Under the pieces are notes generated by a model. The model did no database searches and was not told the DNA's origin. It saw only the letters and a list, made by a program, of their open reading frames with translations. A DNA stretch of 64,000 bases, taken from Nostoc sp. UHCC 0302. GTDB taxonomy: Bacteria > Cyanobacteriota > Cyanobacteriia > Cyanobacteriales > Nostocaceae. The stretch lies in contig NZ_CP151099.1 of the NCBI RefSeq assembly GCF_038096175.1, positions 7,914,001 through 7,978,000 on the forward strand, written 5' to 3'. The translations under genes and the position numbers were made by a program. Positions 43,562 to 51,247 of this stretch are shown here, piece by piece; within the stretch, counting starts at the first letter, position 1, and every line of letters begins with the position of its first letter.

Positions 43562-44057
43562 TTAAATCTTTAAAATACTCTTATCTTGCCCTACTGCCAA
43601 GAATATTTCTTGACCTTGATAAACAATATTAATTTGTCCTTCATACACATCATAAATAGCCAAAAACTTTTTTCCGTCTAATTCTACAATTTCGCTACTA
43701 GTTATTGCTCGACAAACATATTCAATATCAATATAATTAGCCGTACTTACCTGTTCAATACCAGTCAATCTGATAAAAAAATAAAGCAAGTTATCTATTA
43801 TAGTAGTGTTTTTTTTTAATTGCTTTAAGCAACCAAAAAACATCCCACACAATAGCTGATGTTACGGCTTGTTAAAATGCAACGTTATAAAAGACGCCTA
43901 TCCAGTGGGAATCATGTAGTGTATATTGTTCATGGAACTCGCTAAAGCTCATTCTCTTACCTTCTTGCCAAGGTAAGGAATTATCAATTAACTCTTGATA
44001 GAGCCAACTAGGGTAATAAAACTCTGTCAAAGCTTTAACCTGAATTTCTGAAAATAC
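43562..44057 (-). pseudogene. Broken conserved unknown gene
   Basis: Two frames make one split gene. The 5' part (from about 44057) gives FSEIQVKALTEFYYPSWLYQ and, after an internal Met (43950-43952), MSFSEFHEQYTLHDSHWIGV and FYNVAF, then stops at TAA 43872-43874. The same frame continues past that stop with QAVTSAIVWDVFWLLKAIKK, then shifts at an A run (about 43812-43821) into the 3' part NTTIIDNLLYFFIRLTGIEQ ... IVYQGQEIFLAV ending at 43562. HDSHWIG with YQGQEIFLAV recalls a conserved bacterial family of unknown, possibly immunity-type, role. At least one nonsense change and one frameshift. Confidence 0.7.
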
Positions 44058-44269
44058 TTAGAATTTGCCAAACGAATAAAGCTAACCATAAAGACTAAAA
44101 TCTATCAAGAAATTATTTCAAATGACTTTCCTAACAAAAACATTGACTACTATCTGTTAACTTGGAGTAAATAAAATTAAAAAATCTGCATTATCCAAAG
44201 TTTGTGTAATTCAAAAAACTAAATTACTTTTCTCCAATCTCTTAGACTTAGCATCTACCAATACCACTC

Positions 44270-45013
44270 ATGTTAAACTACAACCCATTACACTGTTTGC
44301 CATCTTCCGAAGAGCTACCTGACTCAGAGGATACACCTGTGGATAATGAACTACAAGATTTAATTCCCGGCTTGTTGAAAGCGGTGCTGGCTTTGTTTTG
44401 GTCAGAACGTTGGGATTGGTTTTTTGGCGTTGGGATGGGCATTTATTACGACCCAAATAAATCGGCTATTGTCCCTGATGGGTTTCTCAGCGTGGGAGTT
44501 AAGCGTTTTATTGATGAGAATTTACGCTTTAGTTATGTATTGTGGGAAGAAAACAAACTGCCAATTTTAGCAATAGAGGTTGTTTCCCAAACATATCAGG
44601 GAGAATATAGTAGCAAGAAAGAATTCTATGCTAAAGAATTAGGAATTTTGTACTACGTTGTATATAGCCCTTTACGTCGTAAAAAGCCACCTTTGGAAGT
44701 GTATTGCTTAGTGGATGGCGAATATATCCTAATGTCAGGAAATCCGGTTTGGCTACCAGAAATTGGTTTAGGAATTGGGCGAGAACGCGGAATTTATCAA
44801 GGTATAGTGCGGGAATGGTTGTACTGGTATGACGAGCAAGGGCAAAGAGTGCCAACCCCAGAAGAACGCATCAGGGAAGCCGAAGAACGCGCAAATTTTG
44901 AGCAACATTTGCGCGTGCAAGCAGAACAACGGCGTGCAGAAGCGGAACAACGAGCGCAAATACTAGTGGAAAAGTTAAAAGCACTTGGTGTCGATCCAGA
45001 GACTTTAGCTTAA
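44270..45013 (+). CDS. Uma2-family (DUF820) PD-(D/E)XK protein
   Basis: A 247-residue member of the Uma2/DUF820 family, very abundant in cyanobacteria and predicted to be a restriction-endonuclease-fold nuclease. Core residues: Asp in VPDGFLSVG, Glu in LAIEVVSQTY (usual EVVS motif) and Lys in EYSSKKEFYAKELGILYYVV. A long charged helical tail (about 198-240, EERIREAEERANFEQHLRVQ) looks like a coiled coil. Function unproven; linkage to mobile elements is common. Flanking genes are unrelated. Confidence 0.88.
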   Translation: MLNYNPLHCLPSSEELPDSEDTPVDNELQDLIPGLLKAVLALFWSERWDWFFGVGMGIYYDPNKSAIVPDGFLSVGVKRFIDENLRFSYVLWEENKLPILAIEVVSQTYQGEYSSKKEFYAKELGILYYVVYSPLRRKKPPLEVYCLVDGEYILMSGNPVWLPEIGLGIGRERGIYQGIVREWLYWYDEQGQRVPTPEERIREAEERANFEQHLRVQAEQRRAEAEQRAQILVEKLKALGVDPETLA

Positions 45014-45070
45014 AATTTCTTATTGTCTAAACCAAATTCACATACATATAGATACAGCAAACTTTAGGTA

Positions 45071-45096
45071 GAGTGGGCAATTAGCCCACCCTTGTA
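45071..45096 (+). terminator. Weak hairpin after the Uma2 gene
   Basis: GTGGGC (45073-45078) pairs with GCCCAC (45084-45089); the T run is short, so termination is uncertain. Confidence 0.4.
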
Positions 45097-45256
45097 TCTT
45101 AGAAGCCCTAACTAAGCTTTAAAATTTTCGCTGTTTGAATGTTAATTGGTTTGCTATTTAGGGAATTATATCTATAAAGTAACTCATCGCTTGACGGTAA
45201 AATCCGTAAAAGCTTGTTGCTAAATAAATCTATTTAAAAAAACTTTCAGATAAAAT

Positions 45257-45967
45257 ATGCAAGTTAAATTAGGATTTGGTGCTATCCCAAAACCTCAATA
45301 TGTCTTTGTCAAAAAAGATAATGATTGCTGTTGGTATATGCTTGCTGAAGATAACAGACGTATTCCAATTTACGAGAGAGCGTTAACTGGAGTGATAACA
45401 GGAATAGAAGTTGATAGAGAAGTTGAAAATACATTTGGTCTAGACAAAAAAACAAATTTGTATATTTTGGCAGACAAACCTTATATCATTCAATCAGGAA
45501 ATGATACTTACTTTTCCAAAAGTCTATTGTTGTCTTTAGATACCCTTACTTCTCAACAAGTGAGTAATCCACTTACTATCAGCGTGAAACCTGGAGATAA
45601 AACAGTAGTCTTTTGCAATATTTACGATCCAGTTACTTATCAATCTATAGGTGTAAGTTGGGACGGACATAAAGAAATTGACTGGCAGGCTTTAGGGCAG
45701 AAAGTAAGTTTAAAAATTAACGGTAATCAAAATTTAAATCAAGGTCAAAGAAAAATATTCACGAATGCAATAACGGCTGAACTACGTGAGGCTTTTATAG
45801 TTCAGAGTGATACATATTTAGCACAATTAAATTGGACTCCAGATCAGGGAAGAGAGTTTTTACAACAACAATATGGCAAGCGATCGCGTTTACAACTTTC
45901 TGATACAGAACTTATAGACTTCATTGATTACCTGAAGCTGCAACTAACACAAAGCTATCAAACTTAG
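45257..45967 (+). CDS. Conserved cyanobacterial unknown protein
   Basis: A 236-residue soluble protein that I cannot assign. The first two thirds look beta-rich (QVKLGFGAIPKPQYVFVKKD, CCWYMLAEDNRRIPIY, NLYILADKPYIIQSGNDTYF, ADKPYII) and the C-terminal third is helical, ending with LNWTPDQGREFLQQQYGKRS and LSDTELIDFIDYLKLQLTQS, a tail also seen at the end of several cyanobacterial unknown proteins. No signal peptide or membrane segment. Start ATG 45257. It is convergent with a DUF29 gene. Confidence 0.75.
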   Translation: MQVKLGFGAIPKPQYVFVKKDNDCCWYMLAEDNRRIPIYERALTGVITGIEVDREVENTFGLDKKTNLYILADKPYIIQSGNDTYFSKSLLLSLDTLTSQQVSNPLTISVKPGDKTVVFCNIYDPVTYQSIGVSWDGHKEIDWQALGQKVSLKINGNQNLNQGQRKIFTNAITAELREAFIVQSDTYLAQLNWTPDQGREFLQQQYGKRSRLQLSDTELIDFIDYLKLQLTQSYQT

Positions 45968-45972
45968 CTGCT

Positions 45973-46404
45973 TTACTCTGGTAACCAGTCTTCATCCAAA
46001 ATTAACTCTAAAGAATAAGTACACTCTTCTGGAAACACGGAAATTAGCATACCTGTTTGCTTGACTGCTTGACGACGCGCTCTTTGATAGCTCTCCTCAA
46101 GTTGCTCTATAGGATAACCCTTGAGACTAGGACTATCTTTAAGGGCTAAATCAATCTGGGTACGAGCATCAGTGATGGAATCCAGCCAACTATCTGAGCG
46201 GCGTTGAGGTTGATACTGCCACTTGAGCAGATGTAGTAACAGGCGAGTTAGTTGACTGGTAATACCTCGCCGTTCGCTCTTGCCCAAGTCTTCAACCTCT
46301 GCAATCAGATGTTCCACATCAATTTCATGCCAGCGATGCGATCGCAATAACTGGGCTGTTTGTTGAATCCACAAATTAAAATCTGCTCTATAAATTGCGC
46401 TCAC
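45973..46404 (-). CDS. DUF29 domain protein
   Basis: A 143-residue all-helical protein with the DUF29 pattern (YRADFNLWIQQTAQLLRSHR, DVEHLIAEVEDLGKSERRGI, LLHLLKWQYQPQRRSDSWLD, RRQAVKQTGM). Such proteins are abundant and repeated in cyanobacterial genomes, with no proven function. Stop and start positions leave only 5 bases to the convergent upstream gene end. No operon partner visible. Confidence 0.9.
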   Translation of the reverse strand: MSAIYRADFNLWIQQTAQLLRSHRWHEIDVEHLIAEVEDLGKSERRGITSQLTRLLLHLLKWQYQPQRRSDSWLDSITDARTQIDLALKDSPSLKGYPIEQLEESYQRARRQAVKQTGMLISVFPEECTYSLELILDEDWLPE

Positions 46405-46581
46405 GACTCGCCTATTACCTGATTGAACATTGTCACTAGCTGAGCTTTACAGTGTTTCGATACTAACGTGATCGCTCCTTATATCCATTGAGTTGAGGTG
46501 TTAGCTTTTGAGCAATGTGATTGCACAAGTTATGTAGTTGCTATAGTTACATCAACTCAAGCTAAGGAAGGGAGCCATTTA

Positions 46582-47076
46582 CTACACTTTAACTAAACTG
46601 ATACCAGTAATGTTGTGAAAACAAAATATTATAACAGTCAAAATTAGGCTAGTTAAGAACGCAACAATTGCATCATTTAAAGCTTTTTCAATCCATTGAG
46701 GTGAGTTTTCCGCTAGATAGTGACGTACAATTAACAAAATTGGAATAAGTGAGATACTTGTCCAACCAACTATACTACCCATTAGAGCAGTCAGAAGGTT
46801 TAGAACACTTCCTGCTAAAACAGCAAATACCCAATGTACAACCTTTAGAGTGCGTATCACACTAACAACAAATAGAGCAACTGTACCGCCTAATGCATAG
46901 CCAAAAATGCCAAAAATAATTATATAAAAAATACCTGTTTGTATCTGTGCTAGGTCTGTGACATCAGCAGAGTTAAAGTCAATAAGCCCAGATACTAGAA
47001 TTGCTAGGCTACCCAAGCCCATACCCAAGCAAAGTCCCCAAGTTGTTCCTTTTTTTAAGTTATCCGAAAAATTCAT
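46582..47076 (-). CDS. Hypothetical four-helix membrane protein
   Basis: A 164-residue protein with about four membrane helices (GLCLGMGLGSLAILVSGLI, GIFYIIIFGIFGYALGGTVA, VHWVFAVLAGSVLNLLTALM, AIVAFLTSLILTVIIFCF). No recognisable family motif. Start ATG at 47076. It is next to BrnT/BrnA and could be an accessory gene of that region; nothing in the sequence tells more. Confidence 0.65.
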   Translation of the reverse strand: MNFSDNLKKGTTWGLCLGMGLGSLAILVSGLIDFNSADVTDLAQIQTGIFYIIIFGIFGYALGGTVALFVVSVIRTLKVVHWVFAVLAGSVLNLLTALMGSIVGWTSISLIPILLIVRHYLAENSPQWIEKALNDAIVAFLTSLILTVIIFCFHNITGISLVKV

Positions 47077-47157
47077 AGCGTCGGTCTTTGAAATCAGTAA
47101 GCTGCTTAAATTATTCCCAGTTACAACACGGAATTAACGAATTAACTAAAATCATAC

Positions 47158-47439
47158 TTAGTTTCCATTTTTCGCCTCAGACGTTGGATAAGCTTTGTGT
47201 GCTTCTGCATAAATCTTTAATGCGAAAGCCATCTGTTGTTCAGCAGTATCTCCCTGTGATTGGAACCAAGCAAAAGTTTCAGGATCTAACTGAACTGTAA
47301 TTTTTACAGTTGACTTAGGCATTCGCAATTGTGCTTTAGCAAAAAACTCATCTGATAAGGGTGGGATATCTGAGGTGTCGATATCTTCGTCGCTCATGGC
47401 ATCGATTCTATCCCAATCGGTTCTTGAGGTGTTGTTCAT
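47158..47439 (-). CDS. brnA: BrnA antitoxin
   Basis: A 93-residue ribbon-helix-helix antitoxin. The BrnA pattern is present: WDRIDAMSDEDIDTSDIPPL followed by VKITVQLDPETFAWFQSQGD. The open frame extends upstream to 47517, but ATG 47439 (MNNTSRTDW) fits the family; that start lies inside the end of the toxin gene (32-base overlap), as usual for brnT-brnA operons. Expected to repress the operon and neutralise BrnT. Confidence 0.87.
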   Translation of the reverse strand: MNNTSRTDWDRIDAMSDEDIDTSDIPPLSDEFFAKAQLRMPKSTVKITVQLDPETFAWFQSQGDTAEQQMAFALKIYAEAHKAYPTSEAKNGN

Positions 47440-47695
47440 AGCGTTTTCGTTCGTGAGATTGTGCTTTTCGTAATGAGATGATCCGAACTTTTCCTTCATC
47501 AGGCTCGGTGTAAACAACTACTACGACTCGTCCATCAAGTAATCCAATAGCAATATACCTATCTTCACCATAATCCTCTCGCTGATCAAGGTATGTAAGC
47601 ATCGGTAGATTAAAAATACGAAAAGCATCAGCAAAGTCAAAACCATGCTTTGTTATATTGCTTTGGTTTTTACGCTCATCCCACTCAAATTGCAT
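47408..47695 (-). CDS. brnT: BrnT toxin
   Basis: A 95-residue RelE-fold ribonuclease toxin: FEWDERKNQSNITKHGFDFA at the N-terminus, EDRYIAIGLLDGRVVVVVYT, RIISLRKAQSHERKRYEQHL at the C-terminus, with the Arg/Ser/His/Arg block typical of BrnT active sites. Toxin-first order with brnA overlapping downstream is normal for this system. Confidence 0.92.
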   Translation of the reverse strand: MQFEWDERKNQSNITKHGFDFADAFRIFNLPMLTYLDQREDYGEDRYIAIGLLDGRVVVVVYTEPDEGKVRIISLRKAQSHERKRYEQHLKNRLG

Positions 47696-47803
47696 GAATA
47701 CAATAGTAAATCAATTCATCTGGTATTTGAAATTCACCTTGTGCGGTACATTGCGTTATCTTGCAATGCTATACGATGCAATATAACTGGAACTGATGGG
47801 ACA

Positions 47804-48046
47804 ATGAGCAAAGAAAACATTACGTTTCGGATAGATAGCGATAAGAAGGCTGCACTAGATGCGATCGCCGCAGGAATGAATCGCGATCGGAGCTATGTGT
47901 TGAATGAGGCGGTAGCCGCTTATCTAAAGACGTATCAATGACAAATTGAGGAAATTCAAAAGGGGATTGCTAAAGCAGACACTGGAGACTTTGCAAGTGA
48001 TGAGGAAGTAAAAGCGGCTTTTGCAAGGCTAACCAATGCAGGTTAA
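47804..48046 (+). pseudogene. RHH antitoxin with in-frame TGA
   Basis: ATG 47804 opens a ribbon-helix-helix antitoxin (MSKENITFRIDSDKKAALDA, MNRDRSYVLNEAVAAYL) that meets TGA at 47939-47941 (codon 46). The same frame then continues as QIEEIQKGIAKADTGDFASD and EEVKAAFARLTNAG to TAA 48044-48046. Relatives have Trp at the stop position (YQWQIEEI), so TGG to TGA is the likely change. The short product keeps the DNA-binding part but loses the toxin-binding tail. The toxin gene's ATG lies inside the frame's end. Confidence 0.85.
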
Positions 48047-48311
48047 GTGGCTACGTCGTGCGCTTCGTAATCTGGAACAAACTCATAGTTATATCCTCAA
48101 AGAAAATCCAGAAGCAGCACAGGGAGTAATCTTGAAGATTCAAAGTGCTGTGACTCAACTTGAGAATTATCCTTTTATGGGGCGACCTGGACGGATAGAA
48201 ACTACAAGAGAGCTTGTCATATCTAGCACACCTTATATTATTTACCGTGTCAAAGAAGAGTCTGTAGAAATTCTTCGGGTTCTCCACACATCAAAGCGCT
48301 ATCCAGATTGA
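48036..48311 (+). CDS. ParE-family toxin
   Basis: A 91-residue ParE/RelE toxin (MQVKWLRRALRNLEQTHSYI, AVTQLENYPFMGRPGRIETT, STPYIIYRVKEESVEILRVL, HTSKRYPD), complete and with the conserved Gly-Arg-Pro-Gly-Arg and Tyr-Arg motifs. Its start overlaps the antitoxin frame end. Because that antitoxin carries an internal stop, either this toxin is weak or silenced, the stop is read through, or another antitoxin serves it. Confidence 0.88.
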   Translation: MQVKWLRRALRNLEQTHSYILKENPEAAQGVILKIQSAVTQLENYPFMGRPGRIETTRELVISSTPYIIYRVKEESVEILRVLHTSKRYPD

Positions 48312-48325
48312 AGTTTTTTTAACCC

Positions 48326-48604
48326 TCAAAAATCTTCATCATCGACAAAAAATTCAGCGTCGTCTTCCAATCTAGAATTACCTTGTCCAGAACCAGCAAG
48401 ACCCCAGAGTGGTTGTAAAACTGCCATAACAATTAACCCCAAAGCAGCGCTGAAAGCTAGGAATAAACCCACTGGTATCTGAACCGATTGGAATGTTAAG
48501 AATTTTAACGATACTGGGGTAGCATTTTGGACTGAAATAATCGCGATCGCTACTACCCAAATAGCTATAACCAGAGATGTTAAAAAAGGAGCCAGAGTTT
48601 TCAT
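48326..48604 (-). CDS. LapA/DUF1049-family membrane protein
   Basis: A 92-residue protein with two membrane helices (FLTSLVIAIWVVAIAIISVQ and IPVGLFLAFSAALGLIVMAV) separated by NATPVSLKFLTFQ, the LapA/DUF1049 pattern, and an acidic tail (LEDDAEFFVDDEDF). Proteobacterial LapA helps lipopolysaccharide assembly; the cyanobacterial role is unproven. It lies 45 bases downstream of the phosphohexomutase gene on the same strand, suggesting co-transcription. Confidence 0.88.
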   Translation of the reverse strand: MKTLAPFLTSLVIAIWVVAIAIISVQNATPVSLKFLTFQSVQIPVGLFLAFSAALGLIVMAVLQPLWGLAGSGQGNSRLEDDAEFFVDDEDF

Positions 48605-48649
48605 CTTTTGTATACAAATTAGAAGTTAAGAATTGCTAAGTTATAAATC

Positions 48650-50107
48650 TTAACTCTTACTGATTAAACTGCTACTTACTGCCTCTAGCTTAGCAATTAC
48701 GCTCTCCAACTCTTGAGCAATTTGGGTAAGTTTTTCAGGAGAGTTAGTTTCTAGGTAGACGCGCACCAATGGTTCTGTACCGGAAGGACGCAATAAAACC
48801 CAACTTCCATCTTCTAAATACAGCTTAATACCGTCTTTATGCCCAACTTCTTTGACTATAATCCCTGCAACTACTGTAGGTGGGTTTTTGGTAAAGGAGT
48901 CGATAACAGCGACTTTGTGGGATTCAGTAAGGTGCAAGTCAAGGCGTGTGTTGTAAAGCGAGCCACCAGCTTCGGTGATTGCTTCTTTTACCAATTGACT
49001 CAAAGGTTTACCTTCATAAGCGATCGCTTCTGCCACTAGCATATCGGCTAAAATCCCATCTTTCTCAGGAATATGGCCAAGTATGCTTAAACCGCCTGAT
49101 TCTTCCCCACCAATCAGCACGGTAGTTTCTCGCATCTTTTCACCAATGTATTTAAAGCCTACTGCTGTTTCATAAATTGGCAACCCATATTTAGCCGCGA
49201 GATTGTCCAGCAGATGGGTTGTAGCCACAGTGCGGACGATCGCGCCGCTTTTACCTTTATTTTTGATTAGATGACGTGCTAGCACCAGCAGCACAGTGTT
49301 GGGGGTGAGGACGGTTCCTTGTTCATCGACAATGCCAAAGCGATCGCTATCTCCATCTGTCGCCAAACCCAAATCTGCTTGATCACGGCGTACTGCTTCT
49401 ATTAACCCAACTAATTGTTCTCCTTTGGGTTCTGGCATCCCGCCACCAAATAATACATCTCTCCAAGTGTGGAAACTTTCTAACTGCGTGCCACTGTGTT
49501 GTAAAACTTCATCTAAATAGCCGCGAGAAGTAGAATATAAGGCATCGTACTTTACTTTTAAATGAGCGCTCTTGATCCGCTCAACATCAAGTAGCGTATA
49601 GATAAATTGCAGATAATCCGGTTTCGGATCGAAAATAGAAATAGAACCCAACGGGCTGCTACTAGGCAGTTCATCCGATGCACTTTTTATATTTGCCACA
49701 ATAGTATCAGTAATTTCTGGAGTGGCAGGCCCGGCATAATCGGGTATATATTTAATTCCACAGTAGGGTGCTGGATTATGACTAGCGGTAAACATTAATG
49801 CCCCGGCCGAATTGAGGTGACGGGCGTTGTAGGCAATTACTGGCGTGGGGCAATCTCGATCAGTAATTTTCACAGTCCAACCCAAATCTGCCAAGACTTG
49901 GGCGGCTGTGTGGGCAAACCGGTCAGCTAAAAAGCGAGTATCGTAGGCAATAAGTACTGTTCGATCTTTGCTATAGGCTGTTTCCAAGTAACTGGCGATC
50001 GCCCTTGTTACTTTCCGTACATTCGCGAAAGTAAAGTCATCGGCAATAATTCCTCGCCATCCATCAGTGCCAAATTTTATCTTGCTGCAATTGCCACTGG
50101 CGCTCAT
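48650..50107 (-). CDS. Phosphoglucomutase/phosphomannomutase family enzyme
   Basis: Alpha-D-phosphohexomutase, interconverting 1- and 6-phosphates of glucose or mannose for glycogen and surface sugar synthesis. The 485-residue protein has the substrate loop KFGTDGWRG, phosphoserine loop TASHNP (Ser109), metal loop DGDSDRFG, sugar loop GGEESGG and C-terminal phosphate loop RPSGTEPLVRVY. ATG 50107 (MSASGN) is chosen over the frame's first Met at 50176 because the conserved fold begins a few residues later. Sugar preference cannot be told. Confidence 0.93.
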   Translation of the reverse strand: MSASGNCSKIKFGTDGWRGIIADDFTFANVRKVTRAIASYLETAYSKDRTVLIAYDTRFLADRFAHTAAQVLADLGWTVKITDRDCPTPVIAYNARHLNSAGALMFTASHNPAPYCGIKYIPDYAGPATPEITDTIVANIKSASDELPSSSPLGSISIFDPKPDYLQFIYTLLDVERIKSAHLKVKYDALYSTSRGYLDEVLQHSGTQLESFHTWRDVLFGGGMPEPKGEQLVGLIEAVRRDQADLGLATDGDSDRFGIVDEQGTVLTPNTVLLVLARHLIKNKGKSGAIVRTVATTHLLDNLAAKYGLPIYETAVGFKYIGEKMRETTVLIGGEESGGLSILGHIPEKDGILADMLVAEAIAYEGKPLSQLVKEAITEAGGSLYNTRLDLHLTESHKVAVIDSFTKNPPTVVAGIIVKEVGHKDGIKLYLEDGSWVLLRPSGTEPLVRVYLETNSPEKLTQIAQELESVIAKLEAVSSSLISKS

Positions 50108-50283
50108 TTTTGCCACTCTCTCCCGTTTCTCATTACTTCTATTAGGAAGCTTTTCGCAAAGCGTATGTAGCAGCAAGTATCTCCCGAAGTTCAGCAGCCT
50201 GGACTTGGTGAAGAGCTAGCCCTAACAGCCCAAGCCACGCAAGAGACTTCTCCACTCGTATTTTCTCTCACTCTCTCTGAGCA

Positions 50284-51138
50284 ATGTCAACCCCTGATCG
50301 ACCTTTTGCCAGCTACCACCTTTGGTCTTTAGTTGCCCCAGCGACAGGGCAAGAACGCTGGCATTGCCAGATGAGACGGGGGTTTATCAAAGCGCGGCAA
50401 CACGAACCACAAGTCAAAGCCTTGTTAGCAAAAGCTACTGCACCCCAGCGGATTGGGATACTTGCCCAAAAAGGCGTTTATGAGTTTCATCATCACAGGC
50501 ATCTTCTAAATCAATCTGATGGTGTAGAAAAAGTTGCGCAGCTACTGAAATTAGCCAACTCAAGCGATCAAGTCCAGCAACGCGTGCTGCAAATTTTGCA
50601 AAAATATCATGATGCTCCGTTGCTTTTAGATAAAAACATCATCCAATTAACTCCGGGCGATGAAGGTTTTCCCAAACCGATAGTAATTGAACAAGAAGAT
50701 TATTGTTTTCGCTTATATGCGGCTATGGACTGCGTTTTCATTGAGTCTGATAGCACTTTACATATTTTAGATTTCAAAACTGGGAAATCTGCTTTTGATA
50801 AACGACAAGCTCTAGTTTACTTATTAGCAGCTCGTTATCTTTATCCGGGAAGACAAGCTGTCGCATCATTTTATAATCTAGAAATATCTAAGAAATCTGA
50901 GTTAATTAGCATCAACAATAGCGAATTTAAATCCTTAGAATTTGAGTTAGCTAATATTGCCCATAAGCATCAGCATGATTTGCACAAATATCAGAAAGAG
51001 ACTAGTAACTTTAGTAAAGTTTTCCCACCGAATCCAGGTTCTCACTGCCGCTTTTGCCCATTTAACTCTATCTGCGAGTTTGCTAATTTAAAGCAGTCTC
51101 AATCATATCCACTGCCAAGCTTGAGAGTTAATAGTTGA
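50284..51138 (+). CDS. PD-(D/E)XK nuclease with C-terminal cysteine cluster
   Basis: A 284-residue RecB/Cas4-like nuclease domain protein. Acidic core: Asp149 (AAMDCVFIESD), then DFKTG with Asp163 and Lys165, and the helix Gln175 (KRQALVYLLAARYL), the RecB-type QXXXY pattern. The C-terminal segment has Cys residues (GSHCRFCPFNSICEF) typical of the iron-sulfur cluster of Cas4/AddB-like nucleases; a matching first Cys is less clear. No CRISPR or helicase genes lie nearby, so a repair role is more likely than adaptation. Confidence 0.85.
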   Translation: MSTPDRPFASYHLWSLVAPATGQERWHCQMRRGFIKARQHEPQVKALLAKATAPQRIGILAQKGVYEFHHHRHLLNQSDGVEKVAQLLKLANSSDQVQQRVLQILQKYHDAPLLLDKNIIQLTPGDEGFPKPIVIEQEDYCFRLYAAMDCVFIESDSTLHILDFKTGKSAFDKRQALVYLLAARYLYPGRQAVASFYNLEISKKSELISINNSEFKSLEFELANIAHKHQHDLHKYQKETSNFSKVFPPNPGSHCRFCPFNSICEFANLKQSQSYPLPSLRVNS

Positions 51139-51247
51139 ATGCAAGTGTAGGTATTGTGGTTAACCAAAGAGTATTAAGGTGCGTTAGCCTACGGCATAAC
51201 ACACCCTAACTGCTTCATTTCCAATGCCCCATGCCCTGTGCCCTAAT

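Noticed and set aside
47645-47803. N-terminal extension of the RHH antitoxin
   Set aside because: The extra 53 codons overlap the brnT start region and do not fit a 45-80 residue RHH antitoxin; ATG 47804 matches the family.
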